From contig JAYGXS010000003.1 in NCBI GenBank assembly GCA_036362985.1, positions 67,304,923 through 67,368,922 of the forward strand: DNA of 64,000 bases, read 5' to 3'. Source of the stretch: Ligula intestinalis (Eukaryota; Platyhelminthes; Cestoda; Diphyllobothriidea; Diphyllobothriidae). The position numbers were made by a program, and so were the translations under genes. This document shows positions 47,046 through 58,061 of this stretch, in pieces. The notes below the pieces were generated by a model. It made no database searches, was not told the origin of the DNA, and saw only the letters and a program-made list of their open reading frames with translations. Each line of letters opens with the position of its first letter. Positions within the stretch are counted from its first letter, which is position 1.

Positions 47046-47639
47046 ATTGCCAACTTTTCAGCCTTATATTCACCGGTCTTATTATAGATCAACTAACCTC
47101 CACGCACCGGTTTTATTTGACTGAAGGCGTCTATCACAACATGATTTTTTCTTGCCAGATTTGTAAAAATTATCTAGCTCTAGTTTGTTTTCATACTATT
47201 TCGGATTATTCGGCGACAACTTACTCGAAAGTGTGCTATCAGTCAGTTAGTGTAGTTGAGGAATATATAGGCTTGCGCCTATGAAATCCCTGTTTGTCCC
47301 ATCAAAATCTCAAGAATGAAAAACAATGTTAAACATTTTTAGTCAGGAAATGTAGTCAGAATCACATTGCGCTGGTGTTTAAAATAATAATAATTTGCTA
47401 CATATTTCACGTTGTGCTGTAACATTTGTGTATGAAGCCGGTGTTTGAATGCTTCCACAATTTGGGACATATCAATCGCCCCAGGTAGGTTATTCCACGG
47501 GCCCACGGCCAGTTTAGAGAAAAAAAATACGTCCTAACCTGCAGTCACCACCAATATAATCCCTATTTATAAAAGAGGGAGACATCTTCGCCTAATAGCT
47601 TTCGAAAAGTTAGTCTGACAAGCATTTTTTTTCAAACAA

Positions 47640-48570
47640 ATAGAGCAGACAATCAAAGCGGAACTAATGATACATATTGAGGGAAACAACTTGCTAAGCA
47701 CACCAAAGATGGATTCTGATGTAGTCAATCTTTTCTCACTAATCTTCTAACGGATAAGTTAGCTGCATTAGATATGTGTGACCTGAAATCTACTCAAATT
47801 TCTAGCCAACTTTATAACAGGCAGGCATCAACGTATTTGGATTGAAGACACCAAAACAGAATGGAAAACCGTTTGTAGCGGGGCTCCGCAGGAAAGCGTT
47901 CTCGGTCCCATTCTGTTTTTGGTATAGGTGAACGACTGCCTTGATTTTCGCAGCTCTGAGAAAGTCACGTTTGCAGACGACCTAAAGACGATCGAAAGCT
48001 CGGAGGATGAAAAGACCTCACAAAGTGACTTGGATCGCTTGCAAACTTGGTATGAAAAGTGGCTACTGCAGCTCAATGTCAACAAATGCCAAGCCATCCC
48101 TTAACGGTCTAGTTGCGGAAAATAGATACCATTTGAGTATGAATTCTTGATCGGAGGTCACCCAACTCGGGCAAATGAAGGAACTACGAGATCTGGTCGT
48201 ATGCATGACGCCCATTCTCATACCGTCAACTCACTGTGCCAAAACCACAAAGCAGGCTATGGGCATCCTAGGAGCGATCAGAAGATCCTTATTCTATTTT
48301 GATGCAGAACTTTCTGGGTGATACTTCCGAAAACTTGTTCGGCTGATGTTAAAATATTACGTCAACTCGTGGTGACACATGGATGATGCAAGGTTGCGCA
48401 GTGTTGGAGAAAATTCTAAAATGGGTGACCAAATAAATCAGCAGCTTAGGAGGTCTACCATATGCAGGTCGACTAGAAAGTCTCGAGCTGTTTACTCTCT
48501 ATTATAGGCACTACGGAGGATATATGATCATGGTATTTAATCTAGTCCGGGGAGTAGACTGTGCTCTTCT
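47640..48570 (+). pseudogene. Second CR1/Jockey-like LINE fragment
   Basis: Plus-strand reading TEWKTVCSGAPQESVLGPILFLV, then (after a stop) VNDCLDFRSSEKVTFADDLKTIES and DRLQTWYEKWLLQLNVNKC, the RT GxPQGSVLGPxLF, FADD and KC blocks. Later frames give MGILGAIRRSLFYFDAEL. The LINE is broken by stops. Confidence 0.82.
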
Positions 48571-48579
48571 GATGGTTGA

Positions 48580-49700
48580 TTTCTCTTAATTGGCAGAGAG
48601 GACACATATTTTACATTGTTTCTACATCTTGAGATTTTGATGGGTCAACTAGGGAGTTTAAGGAGGCAATCCATTTTTTCCTCCGATACACTGCATGACT
48701 GACTAACAGCTTTTAAATCGATGAAAAGCACAATAAGCTTCTTCAGTGCCATAAACAATTACCTTGTGGTTTGCTTGCAATGTACACAATTCGACTAATA
48801 TCTGCAGTAAACGGGGACGAACTTTCGACGATATGCAGTTCGATGACATGCTCCATTTACATTAAAACATGCATAAAATGTCTTATATAGTGAGCTCCTA
48901 ATGATTTCATTTATCTTTATCTTAAATACCGCTGCCGCACTCTCCATCCACAATGACGTTCTATAACCATCGCTACGAGTATAAGTCATTGATATTTTTG
49001 TTCATATCCAGTGAATTATTTAAGTCTGATATTTCCTCTGACTGGATACGAATGAGGCTGAGTCAGGTAAACTATCCTTATTAATAAAGAAGACTGTACT
49101 AGTGCTTCGTGGGGATGATTTACGGGTAAAAATGAAAGGTTTCACCAAATATCAATTGATAATTTTGCAATCAACTGAGAAAGCTTTTTTGAAGGGAGCT
49201 TATTGAGGTTACTTACGTACACAAGTTAAATTTAAGTCGAGAACTGTGATATTAAAGATAACATTTTGAATATAGCAGGCACAAGGGAATGACTGGCCGA
49301 ATCAATGATTTTCCTGCAATCTGCAGCATTCATTTCCATGCCCATGTATATCAATAGCTTATTCCAGATTTTTCTCAAGCAGTCCATTGACTTAAACCTG
49401 CGCAATCAAACTGAATTATGGGTAGCACCTATGCGTACACTTTCTCCAAGACATAAACTCATTATCTTACTGACTGACCAACTCCGCTTGCCACCCACCA
49501 TTGAATCATTTCATATATAGATATTCGCCAGACTTTGCATTATGTACCATAAGCTCAAAAGAATTGCACATATTTGTTAAGAATTATCTAAATTTAGCTA
49601 CAAAAGAATAGTTTTATTGCATCCATGTTCCGTAATCAAATAGGAAGTGGAGAGTCAGTACCTATTTGTTTGAATATATCAAAGAATATACTCTAACCCC
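48580..49700. other. Intergenic DNA upstream of the plus-strand gene
   Basis: No recognised feature; upstream exons or the promoter of the gene at 49.7-55.1 kb may be here or further left. Confidence 0.4.
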
Positions 49701-49713
49701 GACTACAAATCAG

Positions 49714-50040
49714 CGCCCATTTAAGTATGTCTGTCAATATTCCCAAGGACACCGAGTTGAAGAGTATGTAATTATTTCACTCATAACTCTGGAAGGAATA
49801 CAGGAATATGCATCTGGCGTCCAAAGCCTTCCGACGTTTCATCCAAATAATCATACACGTGGCGGTGTTTCACATCTTTGGAAGGGGCCGTCTGTGTACA
49901 TGCCACACCCATGGAACAGATACGCCAACGTAGACGAGTTTGGCCAACAACACGAGCGGCTAATATACCGGAACAATTTTTGGTGGTTGTTTAATCCCGA
50001 AGAACCAATTATTGACCATTGCCATCGTCCACTTCGTCAG
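49714..50040 (+). CDS. Unrecognised protein, internal exon
   Basis: The open frame reads ...QEYASGVQSLPTFHPNNHTRGGVSHLWKG, then PSVYMPHPWNRYANVDEFG and LIYRNNFWWLFNPEEPIID, ending HRPLRQ at a good donor GTACAG. The composition (many Pro, His, Trp, Tyr, Asn) looks like real protein rather than a chance frame. The 3' phase is 0 and fits the exon at 54843. The left boundary is a guess (CAG before 49714). I do not recognise the family. The mix of short aromatic and Pro motifs is reminiscent of small axonemal microtubule-associated proteins, but that is only an impression. Confidence 0.5.
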
Positions 50041-50059
50041 GTACAGAAACCAATCTAAT

Positions 50060-53000
50060 ATAATATGTTGTCAGGAATATCCTTGCGTTACGCAAGGTCC
50101 TAGTGATCCTAGGCCCATTTTTTGCTCGGCCTTGGGTGCTCAAATACGCACTCACTGAAAATGCACACCCGTACAATAATATTTTCGACCACTGATTTCA
50201 ATGAAGGCTTGTAACCTCTCCCAGTCGACGCAAGGAATACCGCCCAGATCTGCATTGATGCAGCACTTGGACCAGAGGTTCGAGGAGAATGCTATTAGGG
50301 CAAAACGCCGTAATAGTGTGGGTTTAGTTCCGGTATTTACGTACCAACATGCTAGTCTTGTGTCAAAATCTCTCTGCTCGCATCATGCTGGTATATGTTT
50401 CGAAAGATACACCAGCAATGTATAATCATGCACTTTTTCCATATCCATGCCACTAGTGTCCATGTGTATAAGACTCTTTGACTCGTATGAAATGCACCCA
50501 GGAGATTACGTAAACCAAGCTCACACTTCATCCTGCACGTAGTTCTTCTTAAAATTAAGGAAAGCTTGGCTAAAACATCTCTCATAATATAGGTTAAGTT
50601 GATTATTCGAAAAGCCTCGGATATTGCCTGCAATGATTAAGAAGGCATTGCTGAAAACCATAAAGATTGGTCCAACCCCACCAACAAAATCCGCTGCCTT
50701 GTGCTTTTTCGCACTTAACATACAGAAAACTCCTGAATAATTCGTGCGGTTCGATGGAATACAGAAACCAACCTGCGAATATCTTGTACATGCTCGTTAT
50801 GTGGAAACTATTTTGTGCCCAGCAAAGTTGAATTAATTTAACAGATATTCGGTTTCCACATAGTGTATCATTGCTTCAACAACTTTGATCAATCATCTGG
50901 CACCACTTTAATGTGGAAAACTGCCCTGGAGAAATAATCCGTTAGAAAATGCATGGCTGCAGTCTGCTTACCTATTTTGTTTTTTTCAGAGAAGTGTCTA
51001 TTTTCGTAGAATTCACCACTGTGTTGGTAATAAAAGGAGGAATCGGATTCAATGAGTCATGCGTATGGTTTTGCACATTTAAGTGTCTACTAAGGACGGC
51101 CGTCGGATGTTTACGGAAATTACCTAACACCATAAACTCCCATTCTCCCCTTTGGTCAGCATTTTCTCCACGCGTCGTCCTAGGTTACTTACACTGCCCT
51201 TACTCTAGCCTTGCACACATCGTTAAAGTCATGTGCGGCATTATGCAACTCCGATTTTATCGTTTTTCATCATGCAGTTCGATCCTGATTCTGACGTCCA
51301 GCATGGCTCATTTCGATGAGATAACGTTTCCACTTGCATTCCCTGTTGTCCAATTCCTTTTCTTAAATTGCCACGCGATGTGCTTAGTAAATGCTCTCTT
51401 AAATGATATTTTGGAACATTCAGGCAGATAAGCGCAACTGAAATCACAAAGCGTAAATGCTTAGGTAAATAACAATGGCCGCCAACACGAAGCATGTCAG
51501 ATCGTATAACCACCAAAAACACACTTCGGTCAAAATCCATTTTATGAAACTGTGCTTATAGCCCTTTTTATCTCAAGTTGCAGCAGTGACCGGAAAGCTT
51601 GACTTGCCTGCGTACGCCCTCACCAACTTGATGCCATCCTCGCATAAGCAGTTAATATTAACTTATTAATTCTGATTTTCAGCACTTGGCACTCACAGAC
51701 AAATCGTTGTCAAAATGCCGTCTGGCCGTTCCTGGAATTACTATAAAATGCGAATATGTCAGCCAGTCAGCCTATAGGCATTTCCTGGTATATAAATTTC
51801 GGAACATATCGGCATATTGCTGACACTTGGTACTAGAGCAGTAAATATAAATAATGTAATTTTCCTTTTGTTATCGCTTTTAGTTTATAATACTTTGTAT
51901 TATTCCTGTGCCTTTGGGATTCTCTATCTTAACAGCTTTATGGGAAAGTTCAGAAAAATAGCTTGCTCGCTTGTTTACTAGCTGCGAAGGAGATGCTATT
52001 AATACTTAGAATTTTAAAGATCTAAGTAATGATAAAGCTATTCTTGAATTTCCTGAGATGTCATTTTTCTCAAAGTTAACCGTTTGAAAACCGTAGTGCC
52101 TTTACCGCTATGACCGCAGGCCCTAACCGATTAGCATATGATTGCGTTCGAAGGGCAGGCCTGAGTCCCGTCCGAGTAGCCCTTTGTCTTTTTTAAAAAA
52201 ACAATGTTGCATTTTTCAATACATATAGCAGTAGTTCGTTTTGCATAGCTCACAACGCAGTAGGAATTATACACGCCAACATCTCCATGCTATTTGTTTT
52301 AGGGGTAACGGGTGGGCCTTACCAACAATTTAAAACTCAAAAGTTTGCATGGACGTAGGGAAATGGATCAAATATAAGACCAAATAAATAACCGAAAGTA
52401 GTTTATTTGTAAGATTATTTTACAGTGATTTACGCAAAGGTATCTGCACTATCTGCAGTGAAAAAAAACCATAATTTTAATCAGCTATGCGAAAAAACAG
52501 AGGGCAGCAAACATTTGGACGGGAAAATGGTTTCGCCCACTCCACTTTGGTTCCTATCAAAATACGAGGCTGTATGCTAGCAAGTTAGCTAATAGTTATG
52601 GCCCACTCCTCAGAACGAATAGTAAACAAATTTATTTTGTGAGAGACAAAAAACAGTTTTACAAAATCTAGAAACATCGCTAAGACGGAAGTGGCCAGGA
52701 AATTGAAAATGACCTGAGCAAGCAAGATGTATAGAAGACAGGTGGGAGAATGGAAAGGATTTAGCGGTGCTAACCTACGTCCACTATACAAGAACACGAT
52801 ATTTACATTGCACGATCATTTTTTCGTCAGGACTTGGTGCATCTTGATGTTGTTGCTAAGAGCCGGCTTTACACAAGATAATGAAGCGTCTATTAAGGAA
52901 TATACAGGTTAATACGCATAAAATACGGCCATAGCACTTCGTGAAGTGACTAAATTTTCGTTGGCTTGCATATACTTGACATAATTGGCTTGAAGATGTA

Positions 53001-54180
53001 GAGGAAGGTCCGTGGGGATCTTTTAAAACGTATTTCCATATTTAACCCTCTGTAACTTGTAGCTGTTTAACAGCAACATAGAATATTTGAACTCGAAATA
53101 AGTTTCGTCGCCGCGCGTCTGGTTTGTCTAATCGATAACTTCAGAAACACATTAGACGAGCTCAGAAGGCCTTTATAGACGAACTTAAACGATCACTTTT
53201 TGAATAATATAGGCATGAGTTCTAAAGGTATGCATGTTATTACTTAGTTGACTAGCCTATTACACAACAAGCAGCTGAAAATTAATAAATTGAAGAAGTC
53301 AAATTTCCAGTTTTGTGCATAAAAATTGATTCGACACTGTCGTCGATTTTTCTTTATGAATATTCATATGACGGACAGTTACTTTTATATAATTTGCACG
53401 TTTGTGTGCATTCGTCTCTAGAGAAATTTCACCTGGTGCATAAATCACTGTGATAATGTTGCCGAAACAATAAATGGACAAATGCAAACCAGAAAACTGT
53501 TGCAGGAACCGTAGCTGCCGCTAGTGCTCAAGGAACTATGCGGGAAAGCTGAGTTTAATAGAAAAATAACAAAGTTAGAAATAGCCCCTTGTCGTCGGTC
53601 ATGTATTGACTGGGCATATAACACTTTTAGCGTAAATTTTTAGTACCTAACTCAAACAATTAAGCATAGAGAGGGGAACTGTGGTGGGACAAGCAACATA
53701 ACAGAGCACATAAAAATAAATGAGAAAATGGCATTTTTAAACTACCGTAAAACAAATTGCGCTAAAAATACAAATGACGCCTAATTTTTGCTGAATCACA
53801 GTATCTTTCAGGAGTGACTAGTATTTTTAGAACTTACAGCAATTACTCACGTTGCCGCTAGTTGTCATGAAGGTTGATATCGTCAGCTGAAGTAATTTAA
53901 CCTCAGAGGTCGACAGAATGCGCAATTAATTAGTGTTTTTGAAAGCGGCAACATGAGACAATGTTTAGTGCTCTAGTTTAAGTCATTCAAATCCCACTGC
54001 CACGGGGAAACTCCATACTAGTTTTTTACACCGGTAGTACTTAATATAGTAAATTTTGACCACCAGATAACTTCATCTGATTTGGTGGCCTTATATGTGT
54101 TTATGCAGATGACACTCTTGCAGCATATAACTTTGCATTTCACTACATTTTAAGGATACTCGAGATTGACGGATGCAAAA
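50060..54180. other. Long intron of the unrecognised plus-strand gene
   Basis: AT-rich. A 160-codon frame at 50949-51431 (+) has no recognisable motif. A stretch at 52090-52180 resembles a decayed tRNA-like SINE head. No convincing extra exon. Confidence 0.4.
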
Positions 54181-54239
54181 GTATTTAGGGCAGTTTGGCA
54201 GATTTGCTTGGTAAAGTTAGCTTGCTGTTCCGAATTAGT

Positions 54240-54410
54240 GGATTCCATACGATCGGTAAAGTTGGGCGGTTAAAATCGACCCAAGTGTGATTCAATTCAC
54301 GGCGCAAGGCGTGGCGTTTGTAGCTCAAGTGGTAGAACGTTGACTGCGTAAAGGTATTTCCTACTATGCGGGTTCGACTCCTGCCAAACGCCGTGAGTTT
54401 TTCCACAATT
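54240..54410 (+). repeat. tRNA-like repeat unit T3
   Basis: Body 54313-54392: GGCGTTT/AAACGCC ends, A box TAGCTCAAGTGGTAGAAC, B box GGTTCGACTCC. The anticodon arm is changed from T1/T2 and no longer pairs well. The flank CCCAAGTGTGA and upstream TGGATTCCATA block are shared with T2. Confidence 0.6.
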
Positions 54411-54439
54411 GGCTACAAAATTGTTTACAATTTCATTTA

Positions 54440-54625
54440 AAAGGATATTGTCGGCAAAGACAACGGAGAATGGAATGACCATTTATGGCTTATTAGCCGT
54501 AATCAGCTGGTCATACAAAACCCCTAGTGGGGACCACCCGAGGCCTGTCGAGTAGAAGTCCAAAGCTCTAACCCACCAAGCCACAGGCCTGTTGTCTTGT
54601 CGGTTTCGAGCAAGAATCTTAACAT
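54440..54625 (-). mobile_element. Hammerhead-bearing SINE, locus S4 (single, degenerate)
   Basis: On the minus strand: tRNA-like head CAGGCCTGTGGCTTGGTGG with GGACTTCTACTCGACAGG, then GTATGACCAG, core CTGATTA (complement 54500-54506), stem II GGCTAATAAGCC, TAAA in place of GAAA and TGGTCATTCC. The 3' end matches other copies (TTGTCTTTGCCGACAATAT). Confidence 0.62.
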
Positions 54626-54842
54626 TAGTGGATTGACGCGCACCGATCGGTTACGGGACTTCTAACCACTTTTTAACTTCTGTCAAGGATCGAGAGCGAG
54701 CCTCAATGCAGAACGGGACGAACGAGTCCCGGAACCGATTGATGAGTGCAAATGTGCCAACTGTTTTATACCTTTGAATCCGCTCACATAGATGTTAAAA
54801 GTTTCCTTCCCCGAATTCTAGTCTTTTGCCTTAACTTTTCAG

Positions 54843-55112
54843 AAATGGAACGGGTGCCCTTTCCTCCATTCTACTCGTCACAACAAACTGCTGAATGAAC
54901 ATGAGACTACCATTATTCCGCGAGATGCGCGCCTTTTCTACAACGAAGAGGACTGGATAAAGTACAAGGAGATTGTTCGGGCACCATCTTTGCCAGGCTT
55001 GGGCCTGCGAGAGGTGCTTGGCAGGCGAAATCGGCCTTTTCCAATGACCAAAACCAAGAGGACGTATCCTGAACTGCACAATAGCCCTATGAGACTATAC
55101 TCAGGCCCCTAG
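54843..55112 (+). CDS. Unrecognised protein, terminal exon
   Basis: After acceptor TTTTCAG the frame reads KWNGCPFLHSTRHNKLLNE, then HETTIIPRDARLFYNEEDWI, KYKEIVRAPSLPGLGLREVL, GRRNRPFPMTKTKRTYPEL and ends in RLYSGP and TAG at 55110. 89 codons, phase 0, matching the donor at 50041 across a 4.8 kb intron. No signal peptide or membrane segment. The two exons probably belong to one gene whose 5' exons I could not find. Confidence 0.55.
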   Translation, partial: KWNGCPFLHSTRHNKLLNEHETTIIPRDARLFYNEEDWIKYKEIVRAPSLPGLGLREVLGRRNRPFPMTKTKRTYPELHNSPMRLYSGP

Positions 55113-55119
55113 GCACAAG

Positions 55120-56160
55120 ATATAAAAGGCTTATTATATTTACCCGAATGACGAATTGCGTACCTCTTATTTCGGCATGATAAAAATAAATTTCGTCTCT
55201 ACCCGTAGAACCTTTCCTTTCTATTTAGAAGTCCACAAGTCTAAATGACGTGTTATTCCAGAGTTAGACATCGCAACTTTGGTATAGTTTGCGAGCCACA
55301 TCCTAGACCACTAACTCAAAACGAAGTACAAATGACTAAATCGGGAGAAACACCAGTTAAGCCGGGATCCAACTGCTGGTCCTCTGAATATCTGGAGTTG
55401 GCTGGGTTGTGGCATACTTACTGTGTTTAGCTTAAATTAGAGCCTATTACCAAACAAATCTCGGGTTATTCAGTGTTCGGGAACAAGTACATTATAAAAT
55501 AGCAAAAGTTTTTAGCCACACCATGCCGGGCTAGTGGAGATCCTTGTTTATGCAACCTCGTTTGCACGTTTATCTCGTTGTATCACCCTACACTCGCAAT
55601 TTTAAAGAAATAAGTTTACATCCAAACGATGTTCATCCGGTCAGCAAAATTGACTACATTTTAAGCCATGCACTGTTTCCTAGCTGGGTACATAATGGCA
55701 GGTCGGTACACAATGGCGAAAATGATAATATATTCGACGCGGAACGTTCTTCCGTCTGCAACAGATAATCCTGCCATCCCAAAGGGCATAAAGGCATCGC
55801 GGTTGAAAGAAGATCCACAGAAGTATCTCAGTTCACACTAATCAAAATGCACGACACCCGTATGTGCGTGTAAAAGAATCCCGTAAAATCTTAGTCCTCA
55901 AAATTTTCATTTTTGTGGAGGTTGTGTTGGAAACTGAGTAGCTTCCTTTAGTTGTAGCATAAAAACCACCCATCCTGGCTGTAGGGTGTAAAAGCAATTA
56001 TTTTTTAATGGTCTTGGATCTGTGGGTCTACAGTCATGCAAGCGCTTGCGTGGAATGTTGACATTCGGTTCCAAGCAAAGCGAAACAAAGGCACAGCTGG
56101 AAGTGTCCCATAACGCGATCTGAGAGAGCTCCACTACCCTGGTAATATACACGATCGCAA
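55120..56160. other. Intergenic DNA between the plus-strand gene and the SINE cluster
   Basis: Short frames on both strands, none recognised. Confidence 0.4.
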
Positions 56161-56164
56161 CCAA

Positions 56165-56310
56165 CAGGACAACGAACCTGTGTCTCAGTTATTAGAGTGT
56201 TGGACCAACAAATCGCGGGTTCGAGCCTCGGGCGCTGCAACACCTGGGTTTGGATGCAGTTGCCTGATGATGGCTAAGATGTCTCATCGCCTACTCTCGA
56301 AGACAGGGAA
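56165..56310 (+). mobile_element. Hammerhead SINE head, locus S5 (3' truncated)
   Basis: The head has a B-box-like GGGTTCGAGCCTC, then CACCTGGGTTTGG and core CTGATGA at 56264-56270 with TGGCTAAG. The sequence diverges before GAAA, so the ribozyme is incomplete. Confidence 0.6.
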
Positions 56311-56599
56311 AATTCTCTCCGAAGATTGCTAGCCCATGGTCGAAACGCTGGATGCACTAGTCAACAGCAAACACCAGAACAGGGATTCCAAGCCAGTGGA
56401 GTACGTTCGGCCGTCTGTGCCCGTCAAACAACAAACCGGCGCTCTTCCCCCTTGCTTTGTTTGCTCTGCTTCAATGCGACACTCCCCTAAGTGTCTAATT
56501 TCTCATCCTTTGTTCACCGTTGCAAAGCTTGCCTGGAAAGACTGTAGAAACCTTCTGCCAGAAATCTTCCTCCCAGTATCAATATATCCCGACCTAACC

Positions 56600-56790
56600 G
56601 GCAAGAAAACGAGCTCGTGGCTCAATTATAAGGGCGCTCGACTATGATCAAAGAGTTCGAGCGTCGGGCGGTACACCACCTGGTTTTGGCTGTAGTTGCC
56701 TGATGATGGCTAAGAAGCCAGAAGTGTCCGATTCAGCCTATATTGGCTTTGTCGGTAAGGTATTTCTGCCTAAGCAGAAATGTCCATTAC
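56600..56790 (+). mobile_element. Hammerhead SINE, locus S6
   Basis: The head GAGCTCGTGGCTCAATTATAAGGGCGCTCG is followed by CACCACCTGGTTTTGG, core CTGATGA at 56700-56706, stem II TGGCTAAGAAGCCA, GAAG in place of GAAA, and the 3' block TTGGCTTTGTCGG. The core is near intact but the last A of GAAA is lost. Confidence 0.65.
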
Positions 56791-57439
56791 GGTTGAGCAA
56801 TCAGAATGAATCTGTGTACGCTACTGCATATGTCCCAACTAAGCAGACGTGACGTAACTTGGGATGGGGAAACCATTGACGGCAAAGTATCCAGACATGG
56901 CCACTCCAGTGCCCCAGTCTTTGTCGGCAAAAAAATCTCGACGAGCGTACCTTTTTTCTCTTATTTTTACGAGAAAAGGCATCTCCGACGGTACAGGTAG
57001 CCTGGCGCTAGCTTGCCGAGTGCTTTTGATAAGGACACGCGAATTTAGCACAAATCCTTTTGTAATACATAGGATACCTACTCGTGTGCCGTCTATTCAT
57101 TTTTTCCAGTAAATGTAACTTGTAAAACGAAACAACTTGTCTGATGCCATTATATAGTAATAAACGTAAAGCAGTCAACACGTCTCCGAGGGACGCCCAC
57201 AGCACACCTCCACGTTACTCAGAATACCGATCACGCCAAACGCATATACCCAGCCTTCCGAGGACGGTGATATTAAGAAAACACCTAACATTGTAATTAA
57301 TTGTTCACCGATCTGTCTTTCAGGATGTATCCATCCTGATTGATGCCATACGAACTCGGACCAACCGAGTGTGTATTCACAAGGTTGCTAATTGTAATGT
57401 TACTAATTAAGTTACAGTAACATATCTTTATGCTACAGT

Positions 57440-57665
57440 AGTATTCCGGCAAAAGCAGGTACCCTAGAATAGCTATTTCTGGCTGTATTGGTCGTCATCA
57501 GCCAGAGGTAGCCAATAGCTATGACGTTTGCCTCTGACCGGCGGGACGCGAGTTCGAAACTCGAGTGTGGCAGCGATTTCCGCGGCTACATTAGACTTGG
57601 TTACCCCTAACTGACGACGGCTAATACTGTCGGAAATAGCCATTCTAGGGTGCCTGCCTTTGCCG
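57440..57665. mobile_element. Head-to-head pair of hammerhead SINEs, locus S7 (best preserved cores)
   Basis: The minus copy has core CTGATGA (complement 57495-57501), GAAA (complement 57476-57479), stem III TAGCTA and stem I CTCTGG/CTAGGG. The plus copy has core CTGACGA at 57611-57617, stem II CGGC/GTCG, GAAA at 57633-57636, stem III TAGCCA, then TT and CTAGGG pairing with CCCTAA before the core. The two heads face each other (GACGCGAGTTCGAAACTCG is itself palindromic). Confidence 0.75.
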
Positions 57666-57833
57666 GAACGCTACTATAACACCGAACATCATTGAGATTG
57701 TCGTATAAGATTGTAGTTGATGGGAAATTTTCATCGTACGAAGATTGCAAAACTGAAGGCGTTTGTATTCTGTATCGCTGTTTTGGGTATCAAGAGGTAA
57801 CTGTACATGGAGGGGTTGTTGGAGATAGTCTCT

Positions 57834-58061
57834 TCAGAAGTGAAGAATATTTGCAACAGAGATTCTCAGCAGCTCTCGCTTCTCTTCCTCCAGTTGGGCG
57901 CACTTTGCCTTCAGAGCTTCTAGCTCATGGGAATCGGTGTCTTTTACCGTCTCCAACAGGTGGATCGATTTGGCAAATGGAGCATTCACATGTCTGCCGG
58001 TGATCGTCTCCATGAAATCGTCTTTGTAAACACTTTCTGCTAGGGAGTCGGGTAGACGGTC
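57834..58061 (-). CDS. WD40 gene terminal exon
   Basis: Acceptor CTCAAAG at 58062, phase 0 with exon c. Encodes DRLPDSLAESVYKDDFMETI, TGRHVNAPFAKSIHLLETV, then the coiled-coil-like SHELEALKAKCAQLEEEKR and ends ISVANILHF, TGA. Total 75 residues. Confidence 0.75.
   Translation of the reverse strand, partial: DRLPDSLAESVYKDDFMETITGRHVNAPFAKSIHLLETVKDTDSHELEALKAKCAQLEEEKRELLRISVANILHF

Noticed and set aside
47828..48097. 89-codon minus-strand frame
   Set aside because: Shadow of the plus-strand LINE RT fragment carrying the GAPQESVLGPILF and FADD blocks.
54831..55079. 82-codon minus-strand frame
   Set aside because: Shadow of the plus-strand terminal exon 54843-55112, which has an acceptor, better composition and a stop codon.
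56264..56290. Complete hammerhead at locus S5
   Set aside because: CTGATGA is present, but the sequence leaves the family consensus before GAAA and stem III, so only a truncated core can be claimed.
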